Of a stretch of 64,000 bases of DNA, positions 34,651 to 46,953 are shown in pieces. Positions within the stretch are counted from its first letter, which is position 1; each line of letters starts with the position of its first letter. The position numbers were made by a program, and so were the translations under genes. The DNA comes from Branchiostoma floridae. Taxonomy: Eukaryota; Chordata; Leptocardii; Amphioxiformes; Branchiostomatidae. Under the pieces are notes generated by a model that saw only the letters and a list, made by a program, of their open reading frames with translations, made no database searches and was not told the DNA's origin. The stretch spans positions 11,344,718 to 11,408,717 of the forward strand of contig NC_049984.1 in the NCBI RefSeq assembly GCF_000003815.2. The letters run 5' to 3'.

Positions 34651-37600
34651 GACGCTCCTCCCTTGGCTGGATGAAAGGTGTCAACCAACCTGAAAAATGG
34701 CATCATTTTCTGCTTAAGAAACTTCTTGTGGTACATGTGAAAGATGAGGCCTGCGGTAGGCTAACGTCACATTTCTACAGTTTGGGGAAAAGAAAAGCAC
34801 GATATAAAAGACAACAAAAACACAAAACGGAACAAAAATAATTCAACAGCATGCCCTGCCATTTATTGGTATTAACTTGGCACTACAGTGGCGTTGGTTA
34901 TCCAGCTTCTGTGGGCATGCCTTACTCGACGTTACAAATATATCAAACGATAACACTTCCTCCAAGTAACTGATGCATGACGGATTACGAGAATTTCAAG
35001 CACTCTATCCCCAAAGCCTCTCATAATAGACAGGTAAAGCTATAGTCTCTAACTGGATATTCGCGCTGCAAAGACCGAGCTGAAAGGTTTGAAAACTAGC
35101 AGCTGTGTCAAAACATAGTCTGAATTAGCGAAGCGAAATTAAACTCGTTCAGGCAATGACTTGAGGCTATTTTTCGGGGTGTGGTCGCTACGAAAATATC
35201 CCTATGCCCTTTCACCTCCTCTCTTGTTGATCAACTCCGAGTTAGTAGTTTACATTACTGGAGGATTTAGTCATCCGGTTAACATGACTCAACAGACCAC
35301 GATTGTAACATTTTACGTCTCTTTTATATGAATCCTTGAAGACCACAAACATACAAATAGAAACGTTTACATGGTGGTTGAGTACAGAAGAGGAACAATT
35401 AGAAGTAATATATAATAACTCTAGTGCCTACTAGTTCAATTGTGAAGTAACGAACGATTGTAACATTACTAGGAGTAACCGTGAGCCATCTGCTTGACAG
35501 TTATGTCGTTGGTAAGTACGGTCACGGTTTTCTCTTTACATACTGCCCAAAAGGTTTCGTATCTAAAGAATGGAATAATCTTAAGGAAACTGGTATCCAT
35601 TCTGTGTATATACTGTTCATGAGGGTATCACTGATGCAGTTAAGAATGAACACATATAAAAGGGGTTTAGGGTAGAACAAGCTTGTGAACGAGTCTAAAT
35701 ACAGATTACGTGCATTAGATGTACATGTATGACACTTACCATGACTGCAGACGTAGCTAGTTGAGATGTTTGTTAGGTCAGGGGCAGTGACAAAAAAGGC
35801 TGTCCTTCGAAAAGTCCACCCAGACGAATTTCGCCAGCAGGCACGGCTAACGACTTAACCGTGCGGTAACCGGTTTTACTGGCAGTCCACTTTTCATACT
35901 CACAGTCAGCAACACGCTTTGGGGCACCGTGGTCGGTCAAAATGGATTCTCATCACAACAAAGACGCAGGCAACACCGACGTCCCGTTTCCATATAATCA
36001 ATGAGTTAAAGTTAAAGTTAGAAGTTCTCCAGTTTCTTGGCTTCATCGATCTTCACCTTTCGTATGTCAAATCATAGTCTTAAACTTCAACAAAGAAAGT
36101 AACACATATTTCGTTTTCCACTAATTTACTTGTCATTGGCTTAGAACAGAGTAGATACCACGGATACATTGGACATATAGCCTGAATATTTTGGCCATGA
36201 AAAACACATTTTTCTTTGACTGTCAACTTAAAGTGGTGACTGCAGACTTTTAAACATCATATTCAAACACGCATTCAAAGAGAAGAGCATCGTATATTGG
36301 GTACAAGCGTACGTAAAAGCTCATCAGATACACAATAATACATGTTGTAGGATAGGAAGAAACAGGGTCAGACGCATTGTGTATCTAAAGATGTGTCTCA
36401 TTCTGGGCGATTTTCTTGAAAGTCGCGTCGTTTGGAACCGCCACAAGACGAACACTGCAACTTCTTCCCAAACAGAATGTGATTGAATTTCTAGGGAGCA
36501 CCGCCTCTTCCTTAGTTCAGCAGCTATCTACAATCAATTTTTAAAAAATGGCCATTTCATTTCCAGAACACAAAATATCAAAACCGGACGTCCTGCTGCA
36601 GCATCGTAGAATGCCGCCATAGGTCCATAATCTAGTCATTTCTTAATTTCGTCAACACTAAAAAACATCCATAAAATCCAGAACTTTCCGAATTATACTT
36701 TTCACAATCAAACAAACAAACAAACAGACACACACACACACCGGACCAAAACATTAACTTTAGGCGAAGTCAATAAATCCTTTTAATATCATTCATCAGT
36801 AGGTCGGTTGTCTTATTTCAGGAAATGCAAGGAGCTTTTATATCAAATGGCCATCTGATATAAAAGCTCCTTGGGAGATGGTCAACAAACTAATGTATGA
36901 TCTCGTTCTTTGATGAAGTAATATTGCATCATCTAATGTCATTAGACAGTGGCGTAACAGAAGGTTCACCGGTTGAAATCATCGCTGAACACTGCTGAAG
37001 GTAAGCCCTCATCCAGAAAAGACAAATATAGCTTAGATCGCTAGAGGTCCCCAATGACACGTGTGGATAACTGACATACTGCGACACTATTTTTGTGAGG
37101 TGAGAAAATTGGTGTATAAATGTCAAAGGTTACAAACTTGTTGCCTGAACGACCGTGAACGAACGAGTGGATTTTGCAACGACTTTGTTCGTTGATCATC
37201 AATGGCAGATAGGTCATAAATCGGGCAGCTAAGTTCAGAAACTGAGCCAGACATCTTCATCTTGCATATATGTGCCACGACTCGTTTAGAAGTTAAATTG
37301 TCATAATAGTATTAATACTACAGCCAACCCGAGGGGGAGGGTACGAAGGGCCACCAGAACTCACCGCAGATTCCGAAGGTAATATTGTCTCACTAATGTT
37401 TTGAAAGCATTTCTACATTCTGCTTCAGTGTTACACACATATAGGTATATATAAAGCCCATTCATTATCCCCAGGTGAAAGGTGAATTAATCACCAAGCA
37501 GATCTATCGGTGGCAAAGCAGTATCCAAAGGGCCAACCAGTATCCAACAGACCGGGTGACCAGGCCAGGCTGTGGTTGGATACTTCTAGTGATAAGTAGT

Positions 37601-37888
37601 TATGTCTATATGGACATGGCTTCTGTCAGCTGTTTTAACAGTGTCCAAACATGTTTTGTTTATGTCTCAGGGGCCTTAACCTATGACCTGCGCATATACA
37701 GTGGGATCTGTGAATGGGCTTCTTGAACAAGGGTTCCACAAGTCACGTCCATAGCCTTGATGTTTGATAATCTAGACTTTTACATTGATGTGACGAAGGC
37801 TTTCTGTGAGACCCTGGGGTTCATGTGCACACCATCCTGTATTAGAACATCAACATTGCTTGTTAATTACACCTAAGTTATTATCAAT
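34651..37888. other. Spacer between the array and the ATP-grasp gene
   Basis: No gene supported in 3.2 kb. A perfect 18-bp inverted repeat with a 10-base loop lies at 36828-36873. Confidence 0.4.
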
Positions 37889-39253
37889 GTGATTTATGAT
37901 TATCTTGTATCATTATTTCCAGACTCAGAAAGGATGTCCAGGTGCAAGAAGACCCTGATGATTTCAGTCTTACCCTTTCCGGCTGTGGTAAGACATGACA
38001 TGAGTATGAAGTACGGAGACCATCAATTTATTTGGGTTCCCATGCTGAATGATTTGAATATAGACAGGTTTCCAGACCTATTAGAGTACACAGATATGTT
38101 AAAGGATATTGTGAAGCAACAACATGTAACTGGAGTCGTCAGCCGACTGGATCTAGAGACTCTGGTCCATGCTGCGCTTTCTGAAGAGTTTCCTCACATC
38201 TCAGGCCCCACAGTGGAGTCCTGCTTCTTGGCACTTCACAAGTTCTACAGCCGGACTGTCCTTGATCCAAACCCGATTCCTTGTGAGGCACTTGACCTTG
38301 ACTCCCCAACATTAGAGGAGGATGCGAACCTTGCCCTACAGAGGGTGGGACTGTCAGCTTTTCTAAAGCCTGGGCTCGGCACAGGCTCTGAAGCCATCTA
38401 TAAGATCAGCAGGAAAACAGAGCTACTTCCCGCTATCTTAGATATAAAGGGAGCATTGACAGGAGCAAAATTCAACCCATATAATCCCAGTATTCACTTG
38501 TTACGTAACTTTGTCATACATTACCTTGATACAAAGAAGTACCCACTGGCTCTGCGTCAAGTCATTGTCCTTGAGAAGTACGTTGATGTTAAGATGAAGG
38601 TCACGGTTGATGGTTACGTCCACAAAGGAAAAGTTAACCACCTTCTCACTACTGAGTCAGTATATTTTCCCTCTAGGTGGGACAATGCAGCTGGGTACTA
38701 TCATCCATGCAGTGCAACTGCTCAAGTAAAAGATGACATTGTGAAGATTTTTGTAAAGGTTGTGGAAGGAATGACAGCTTTGGGTTTTGATAACCAAGTG
38801 TTGCACGGCGAGTTTTTCGTCAAGTCTTCAGGTGCACCTTCCTTGATAGAAATTAATGTAGGACGTTTGGGGTTGAGTCACCTGCAAGTGTGCCTAAGAC
38901 AGGGTGATCCTGTCAGACTGCAACTCCAGCTCGTGTCGGGAGAGGGCGTGGATCTTCTAAGGGTTGGCGAATGCCCGGTGTTTCTAGGATACATCGTTCC
39001 CCGTTCCTCTGGACCTGCCACAGATTACATAGACTTCGACAAGGTGGATGAAATCTCGCGAGAGCAAGGAGTTCACGTCGTCATGAAGGTCGATAAAGAC
39101 GACCAAATTACGATGTTAGGTCAGGGTGGTGGGCTCGGGGACTATGTAGCCAGGGTAGTGATAAGGGGACTGAGCTATGAGGAATCCGTGGAAAAGTTCA
39201 AGCGCTTCAGCAAACAGATACTTAAGAAACAAGAATGGTATGCATGGTTGTAG
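37889..39253 (+). CDS. ATP-grasp domain protein (carboxylate-amine ligase type)
   Basis: One uninterrupted frame of 454 codons, stop TAG at 39251-39253. ATP-grasp hallmarks are in order: lysine strand FLKPGLGTGSEAIYKI near residue 163, hinge-like VLEKYVDVKMKV near 230, and the metal/phosphate segment HGEFFVKSSGAPSLIEINVG near 310, with the E-x-N pair. Proteins of this fold join a carboxylate to an amine using ATP; carnosine synthase is an animal example. The substrate here cannot be told from sequence. The better start may be the ATG at 37934 (MSRCKKTLMISVLPF), because TTTCCAG at 37916-37922 could be an acceptor of a 5' non-coding exon. The lack of introns among intron-rich neighbours could mean a retrocopy. 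It converges on ST-6 with 372 bp between stop codons. Confidence 0.75.
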   Translation: MIYDYLVSLFPDSERMSRCKKTLMISVLPFPAVVRHDMSMKYGDHQFIWVPMLNDLNIDRFPDLLEYTDMLKDIVKQQHVTGVVSRLDLETLVHAALSEEFPHISGPTVESCFLALHKFYSRTVLDPNPIPCEALDLDSPTLEEDANLALQRVGLSAFLKPGLGTGSEAIYKISRKTELLPAILDIKGALTGAKFNPYNPSIHLLRNFVIHYLDTKKYPLALRQVIVLEKYVDVKMKVTVDGYVHKGKVNHLLTTESVYFPSRWDNAAGYYHPCSATAQVKDDIVKIFVKVVEGMTALGFDNQVLHGEFFVKSSGAPSLIEINVGRLGLSHLQVCLRQGDPVRLQLQLVSGEGVDLLRVGECPVFLGYIVPRSSGPATDYIDFDKVDEISREQGVHVVMKVDKDDQITMLGQGGGLGDYVARVVIRGLSYEESVEKFKRFSKQILKKQEWYAWL

Positions 39254-39625
39254 CACAGCTTTTCTATGTGCAATACCGTTGCAGGTGTGTGTACTTAAGT
39301 ACTTAGATATTGCCTATAATACAATATTTACTCATTTGCTTCCCCTCATTCATTTAGAGTTTTATTTTGTCATTAACCAAGCTACATATAATCAGAGATG
39401 GCTGACAACTATAGTTTCTTTCATTGAAATAGCAACTGCAAATTAAATGTATACAAGTCATTGGCAAAACACTACAATTATATACATAAATGAGTTGTGA
39501 TGAAACACTATCAAGGTAGTAACATTGATGTACAATATTGGGATTGTTACTGTTTATACTGGTAAAGAACATTGTATGCTTATGATCTAACTCGTGACTA
39601 CTATTTACTGAAAGCGGCCCAAGGA

Positions 39626-42600
39626 CTAACTGCAGGGCACCGCCTGAAGTTTTAGTACTCCCCTGTCATGAAGACGGTTTAGGAATAAAAACTCCTCTGT
39701 GAAATTGTGGTATGGTCCGTGCTCAATCAGCTCTCGCTCCAGGAATTTGTCCTTGAATTCCCTCATTCCCAAGGTCGGTCGGTCGAAGTAGTGGTAGTTG
39801 ACCGGCTGACCGTTGTACTTGGAGAAAGGCCAGAAGCCGTACAGAGTGACCTCTTCACACAGAGACAGGGACACCGCCAACAGCAGCAGACCTGAACAGG
39901 TGTACAACAGTCACATGATGAGAGATATCGATGTAAAGTTATGAGAATTTTCACATTGCTGAGGTTAAGCATTGTTCTAAGAATTGACGATCACACATTC
40001 AAGGTCCTTAAAAAAACGTTGATGTCGTTTAGAATGAGTGTCATGTTTGACCCTCAAATATGTGACTGTACAAATGCGGCATTTCTACATCAAAACCCTG
40101 CCTGACAATTGCTCATGCGCAACTTTGTCCAAAATTCTTATCACTATCATTTTAAACAATTATTTGATGAGAGTTTTTGCACCTGATTCTAGTTTATGCC
40201 TAGGTTACACATAGCCGACTTTGGCTCCCGAACACTAGCCGACTCTTAGCCGACCCAAGTCGGCAGTAGTTCGGGAGTAGTCTGACCAGTTTAGGCCACG
40301 CCTATTTTTTAGCGCCGAACATGTCCCGAACACCTCCCGACCAGTAAATGACTTACTCCCGACTGTGTCCCAAATGCTAACTAACCTATCACCAACCATC
40401 CCGACCTCTAGCCGCAGACTGCCGAATCACTCCTGACTGATCCCCAACCGATTGCCGACCCTTTTTCGACTTGAAATAGACAAAATCAGCGATTTTCAAA
40501 AGAGTGCTCATTTTCGTTTTTAATCAAGAATGTCCTTTGTTCTATTTGTAAACATCACCAAGAGATAAAATTTAGATCACATATAGCACCAGTGCGGTAT
40601 TTATGGGTCTTTTTGTTTTTGGCTGGATGTCGGTCGTGTGAAGTTCGGGAGTGATTCGTCTACGTTCTGGCAATAGTCTTTTTGCTTGGGAATGAGCTAG
40701 CAGAGATTTGTCTAAGGTCTTGGGGTGAATCATTGGTAAGTTGGAAACAAGCTGGGAGTAAATCAGCAATGTTTATGGCGTGGTTAAGATTTAATTTGAC
40801 TGCTGACTTACTCCCGAACACCAACCGAACACTAGCCGACCGTGCCGAACACCAGCCGACCACCAACCGACCCATTCCAGAGTTGCCGTTCAGAGCCGAA
40901 TGTTTTGAACATTTCAAAACATTCGGATGGAGCAGACGAACACCAGCCGACTCAGCTGAACGCCAGCCGAACGCCAGCCGACTCAGCCGAACGCCAGCCG
41001 ACTACAGCCGACTAGCTCCCGAATCACTCCTAAACCATAGTCGGGAGAGAGTCGGGAGCCAAATTCGGCTATGTGTAACCTAGGCATTAAATTGCCTAAT
41101 TGAAATGATAAGTTCGTTTTAAAGTGGCAGAATTGACCGTCCATTGTGTTACTGTCAATCGTTCGTCTCGTTTCACACGTGAAAACGCTCGATACGGTAC
41201 TTAGCTTAGAATTATCTATTAAATTCTGACGTTTTATGTGCTCGTCCAGCCTGTGCTCATTTGCATATTTGTGACAGGGCAAATGCTGCGACGACCGTGT
41301 GATTGGCCTACCTGTGGTTGGTCTTAGCTCCTGTAAGCCCCGGCCCTTCCAGAAGGAAGCCACGGACAGGAGGAAGTCTGGATGGGACGCCCGGACCTGG
41401 CGGATACGGCCAGCGTTCTTCAGTGCATAGATGGCGAGCATGGAGACCTGAATAACGGCAAATCATGGGAACACGATGGAATAACTTCATCACATTTTTT
41501 CCCTTACACCTCGAGCTCTGTCAGATATCCTTACACGCTTTACTTTTCCCTCCCCCAATATTGTTTCCTTAACTAGCCCTAACACTGACATGGGAAGTCA
41601 TGTGAACAATGATACAACTTATGGAAAAAATAGACAAATCGACGGCAAATGGTTCGAAACTTGACGAAAATCACATTCCAATCCACTACCACATGCTCAT
41701 ACACAAAGCTTTACATGACCGACATGACGCAATACAATACTGTACTGATAACTAACAGTAAGGTGGCAAGTAATCATATCTCTCTTACTTACTTTATTCT
41801 AAAATATTTATGTGCACTAAGATTGAAACCAACCTTTGCGTGCCCGTACAGCCGGAATGGATGTGTGTACAGGAGAGGTTTGCCATACACTGCCAGGTCG
41901 TTTAAAAACCTCTTCTGGTCGTCTTCATTTATCAGTTTGTTATAGCTGTAAAGGAAAAAAAGTATTATGATATTTCGATGAAACTAAAGCTATCTACCAA
42001 CGACACGTTTCCATATGGCCGGGGCCAAAACAATCGTGGACGCTGCCAGTAATATACTACATCGGTGAAACCGAACAATCTCAGAGCAGGCTCTCACAGC
42101 ATAGACGGCCAAGCTCATCAAACTCAGAAGTCTCTGAGCACATTCACATCCAATCCCCAGGACATTCAGTGGCTTTGGACAAGTTAGCATTTTGGACTCT
42201 AGTTGGGCATGCCTACTTCCTAAGAGGAGAGAAGTGAAATAAACCATATACACTAGTGCCCATCGACCATCCCTCGCCCCAGACGGGGGCCGATATCAAC
42301 TGCAGGGCACCTTTGACCCGTTGTTGACGTCACACCTCTCAAGTCACGTGACATACGTTTCGGGTCATTTTGGCATGAGACGGATCAGAAGACTAATCGA
42401 ATGATTGTTGGTGACTGCTTTACTTTGGGTCCGGAAATAGCAGATAAAATCTTTACAAAAGGATTGAAAGTTGATAATGATATGAAGATACCCTCTGTTA
42501 ATCTCTGTTAGCAGACTTACGTGTCAAAAACTGATGGGTTGATCGTGATGAAGTCAGTCTTGCTCCCGACATCCCCTGCGAACTCGCCCCCAACTGGAGA

Positions 42601-45600
42601 AAAGTTGCTCCTAACAACAGAGAAGTCAAAGGTCATGGTAATATCACGAGCGATCGCTGTTGTTGTTTACATCCGGGGTATTCGACGGCTGGTGCCTACC
42701 AGGACGTCAGTAGATTGGATTAAGAATTGATATCTAAATTAGCAGATCAAATTACTGGTTATTATGTAAATCAATCTTTTGCCAAACATCTGCTTTTTGC
42801 TTACCACTGCGTCACCGTGGCATCATCGCGATCGCTCGTAAAGCAAAACAGCGACAAAAAACTTATGGAGGTGAATTTTGCTCTAAAACGTTCTACCCAT
42901 GATGCCTGTCGTATGCCCTCACCTGAATACGAAGTCCGACGAGTCTATTTGTCGTCCACATCGACTGTCAGCCAAAATGCCCCCGTTTCCTACCACACTG
43001 CAGGACTTGAACTGTGCTGGTTTCATGCTGTTTTCCTGTGGACGCAAGGTAAGTCATCAGTTAGTAGGTTCAGTCTGAAAAGGTGAGTCACGGGCCACAA
43101 CACGATATCAAGATACCAGTAGTTCTGTGAGTACCCCCTCCCATTGATTTCAGTATGTCAACTGTTTTCATTAGAATCCACCACTTACAAACATTGTTTA
43201 TTTTGTTCATATTGCACGCATTCTACCAGCATTCATGACAAGTTGACCTCCAGTATACAATACATCTAACAAGTTAAGTATTTCTTCAGTTGTGAATGAG
43301 CATGGTGCCTACCCGGGGGAGTACGCCAAAGACGATGTCGGGGATCTGCGCCGTTTCCGTCTGCAAAGACCACTTCTTGGTCTCAGCGAAGTGGATGGTC
43401 TCTCCTCGCTTGATGTTCTTTTGTGTGGCGAACATGTTGTTCATACTGTGGGCCTCCTCCATAAGACTAGCTCTGTAGAAGAGTAGTCATGCTGTACAGT
43501 CATCATGAAGAATAAACTCCACAGAACGTGAACAAGCCGCTAGTAGGGGGCCCAACCCTTCATCACCTCTTCCTTACATCAAACGCTATCTGCCATTGAA
43601 ACTTCAAAACCACAGCAGCCCTGTCAATAACAAGAGATACAACAACCGGAAGCGCTGCTGCAGTACCATGGAAAGCCATCAGGGCGCCCAAAATCGCCCT
43701 TTACTTGCGTCATTCCAAGACCTACGCATCCACATCATAACAGTTTATGCAGACTTTCTGAAGTTCTTTATGGATATCACGAATATCCATAAACACAAAT
43801 AGGCACACGTGCAGACACACCCAAGGCAGTACGTCCATGTTACGGTTTGTATGAGAGCATTTCAATCATTTCAATTCTGCTTTATGTTATTGCAAAAAAC
43901 ATGGATGAACCGTAGGGCATCAGCACACCTTATAGCATGCTCTGATGGTAAGTGTTAGGCTTGTGAGTTAGGCTTGTGAGTGCCTGGCTACTTAAAACAA
44001 GCATGGCTTTACCTCATGTTGTCTATCTCGGCTTTGTGGAACCCCGTGAAAGGTTTGACGACGGGAATATACTCTTCCAGCGGAGCAAGGTCCTCCGCCA
44101 CCCGGTGAGTGTCTATGTATTCCTCTGGGATGACATCGCTGCGTTCTTTCGGTATCTCATTGAAACTGGGCAAGAAATGTAATGATGTGTTACTCTATAG
44201 TGGTATATACCCTTTACTCACGACGTTGTGTACTTACATTCGTTGGTTAAAAAAAACGGTATATCAATGAGGGCATTATGCTAATTCCGGACTATATAAT
44301 ACTCGTAGACAAACCATGCCAACATGTTTAGCAGATAATGAATGCACGAATGAACTTTATTGCACGATACAATGTATGGCAGCTACGAAACCCTCGTATG
44401 TACATGATCATGTATGTTTGTAAGACAAGGCAATAAGCACAATAATAAAATCATACTATTCTATTCCAAGGTCTACGACTACAGCAATATGGGTGTAAAT
44501 GGTGTACTGACATAATATACTTGTAACGTATCGGTTTGTTACAATACAATTGAAAAGGTATGGTGTTACGTTTGTACTCACTACGCGTGTCTGCACTGCC
44601 GGATACACTGGTTCTGTTGTAGCTCTCGGTGAATTGCAACTAGGGATAGGCTGGAAAAGAAATATTCACCATAATAACTGACACCCGCGCCGCATTCCAC
44701 TAACTGGCGACATCGCTGCAACTGCCCTACGACCTAAAATTGACAGATTGTTCAACGAATTTCACAGATTGGCTCCACCAATCCACTTAAGGTCATAGCG
44801 AGGTCGCAGCGCGATCGTGGAATGGGCGCTGGACCTGCGTAGGTTTATATGTCGTACATAGCAGTGTGGATGTGGCCGTTTGGAATGGTTAGCTAGACTA
44901 TAGTATAACCTTGTATATTTACTAAGACTGCTACCTCGCAGTGAACGAGTGATTTTACAGAGCGCACATTGTGTCTTGTTGTCTTTTCATTCATACAGCT
45001 TGCTTCATATTCCAATTATTAAGTCAATGGTTACAATTTGGGTTGCAACGATGTCGCGGCGCGCTCGTCGTCTAGTGGAATGGGTCGGGGTTCTCCATGA
45101 TGTCTTCAGACCATGAAAACATGTCGAATATGGGTCATGTTGTTGGTTTCAGAAGCGTGCTTTGTCTTTTGTTTATGTTGTTATATCAGTTTTGACAAAT
45201 GCGTCGATTTAATGACAGATTTTAGCTACAGCCGGACTGCATATAACAAACCCTAGAGAAAAGTTTGTCACGCACTGAGTGGCACTGTCTACTATCTCTT
45301 TTGATGAGTGTTAGTGAACTGAAATGAGGTCAGATGTCCAGATAGTGCCTGCAGAAAAGTTACATTTATTAGCTTCTATGTCTATGCAGATAACTTTGTA
45401 TGTATGCAGTCTTATAGTGTTTCTACTAAAGAAGGTTGACCTGTGCAATGGCCTAGTGGGTAGAGTGTTCGCCTTGCATTCGGTAGGTCGTGAGTTCGAT
45501 CCCCGGCCGAGTCATACCAAAGACTTTAAAAATGGTACATGCTTCTTTCTCTGCTTAGCACTCAGCATTCGGGAAAGAGTATGGAAGTTGAACACACACC

Positions 45601-45829
45601 ACTACCAGTGGACTAGCCCCCTGCTGTAGTAATTGCGTTGTGTGGCCCAAGGGCTACTGAAACGGAGATCAGGCGCGGGTGTGGCCCAAGGGCTACTGAA
45701 ACGGAGATCAGGCGCGGGAAGGACTTTAACTTAACTTAACTAACTAAAGAAGGTTACTTACATGGTTCCAACCACGGCAGCAAGGGTGTAACTCGTCAGT
45801 GTAGCGTTACTCCACATGGTGCTCCTCAT
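39626..45829 (-). CDS. ST8Sia-like sialyltransferase, second lineage (ST-6)
   Basis: Nine minus-strand exons: 45829-45762, 44650-44582, 44165-44013, 43472-43313, 43035-42923, 42610-42521, 41945-41834, 41447-41312 and 39891-39626 (stop TAG). They sum to 1167 bases, 388 residues, with all phases consistent. The anchor [20 protein letters not shown] spans exons 1-2 and is followed by QCIRQCRHA. Motif L is split across two exons, [20 protein letters not shown] then [15 protein letters not shown]. Motif S follows the segment [17 protein letters not shown] as [20 protein letters not shown], then GFWPF, YHYFD and the VS pair HNFTEE. GFWPF and the F-W region before motif S resemble vertebrate ST8SIA1/5/6 more than the tandem array does. 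Motif L has Arg (DSRCG) where most have Ser or Glu. A SINE lies in intron 1 and a large TIR element in intron 8. An in-frame ATG at 45940 would lengthen the cytosolic tail. Confidence 0.9.
40194..41089. mobile_element. TIR element with TTA target duplication and CCGAACACCAGCC-rich core
   Basis: The element at 40197-41086 has ends TGCCTAGGTTACACATAGCC and its inverse. The inverted repeats run about 38 bp with one mismatch. TTA flanks it at 40194-40196 and 41087-41089, a PIF/Harbinger-style duplication. The interior is made of degenerate GCCGAACACCAGCCGAC units in both orientations. No transposase. It sits in intron 8 of ST-6. Confidence 0.8.
45425..45755 (+). mobile_element. tRNA-derived SINE, copy 1, in ST-6 intron 1
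   Basis: SINE body 45438-45742. Near its start it has a Pol III A box (TGGCCTAGTGGGTAGAGTG) and B box (GTGAGTTCGATCCCC), and its tail is TTAAC repeats. The 13-bp target duplication ACTAAAGAAGGTT lies at 45425-45437 and 45743-45755. The right duplication ends directly beside the exon-1 donor of ST-6 (45761-45756 on the minus strand). An internal 39-bp direct duplication lies at 45641-45718. Confidence 0.88.
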
Positions 45830-46953
45830 ACTTTTCAGGACGCAGCTTGAACACACCACAGACTCCTCACATATCAAGGTAGCACAGCTTACAGGTGCAC
45901 ACGACAGTCTCCCTATTGCTTCGTCAGCTCTAGAGAGCAATGGCCGATGACTGTTGTTTATGTTTCTCAGAAAGAGACGCTGGTGTCGTGAAACATTAAA
46001 AAACAGGACAATTTTGGCGTCAGCAATTGCGCATGCTCGCTATTTACTCAGGAGGTGTGGCAAGTGACCACTTGTCTAACAATCTCTATGACTACGTCCG
46101 CGCATTTTTTTATCCACAAAACTTGCAATATTATATCCCTGAATGCAAGCAGGTACACGAACCTTCGACATAGAACTTCTACCTATGCATTATATGGCGA
46201 AAACGATATAGTAACTTGTGTTATGGCGAAGATCCAGTTATTCTAGCAGTCTGACAGCCTCAGTTCTAAAAAAAAATATCGAGGGCATCACGTGTAGACA
46301 ACCCTGAATAGTGTCAAAGGTCGGGACGGCCAATTATGAACCGGTTCTACAAGATGCTTGATTGGTCGTCATGCTGACGTAGGTACTGTGGCCTGGCTTA
46401 TATGTATAGATACTACACATTCCGCACAGATCTTCTAGCCACTTCACGTTCGACTGGTTGAAATGTGATCTCAGCCCGAAAAAAGTGTACCAGTATGTCA
46501 CGACGAAAGCATGAGGGAGCAAGGTAAGCACACTTTCGTCTATATTTTTTCTCATTCAGAACAAATTTCAAATGTGTATTATGTTAGCAAGGCTTCAACG
46601 TTTTTGCATGAAATGACTCTACGTGGCAGGGAGGGGGGCAACATCATGTGTTAGTTGAACAGAGCGTGCGACGCAGATAAAATTTTGCTGACTCAACTCA
46701 TTGTTTTTACACACAGACTAGATATATGACGAACACAAGAATTTGTGACTACAACTATGTACTATACTGCTTATTCCCAAGAGGGCATACTAGTTCTAAA
46801 TCTAGTACAGTGCATCAGCAAGGACGTTATATAGGAGTCCTTGGTATCAGTGATTTGCCCTCATTCTGAGTCTTCGTTGTTTTTAGGGTATTCTGACCTG
46901 ATTGAAGTCCCGACAGATGGACACCCAGCCCAGAAAGTCTGTCCTCCGTCACA
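45830..46953. promoter_or_regulatory. Divergent promoter region of ST-6 and ST-7
   Basis: 1.1 kb between the two start codons of paralogous genes transcribed apart. No coding frame and no motif that I would assign with confidence. Confidence 0.4.

Noticed and set aside
37377-37444. Possible extra first exon on the minus strand ending YLRNLR before GTGAGT
   Set aside because: It resembles the stem ends of array genes only over a few residues, the hydrophobic part is too short for an anchor, and no motif-L exon follows it.
40682-41083. 133-codon plus-strand frame
   Set aside because: It lies inside the TIR element core and reads the short satellite units.
43957-43982. Double 13-bp repeat AGGCTTGTGAGTT
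   Set aside because: Too short and isolated to interpret. It lies in an ST-6 intron.
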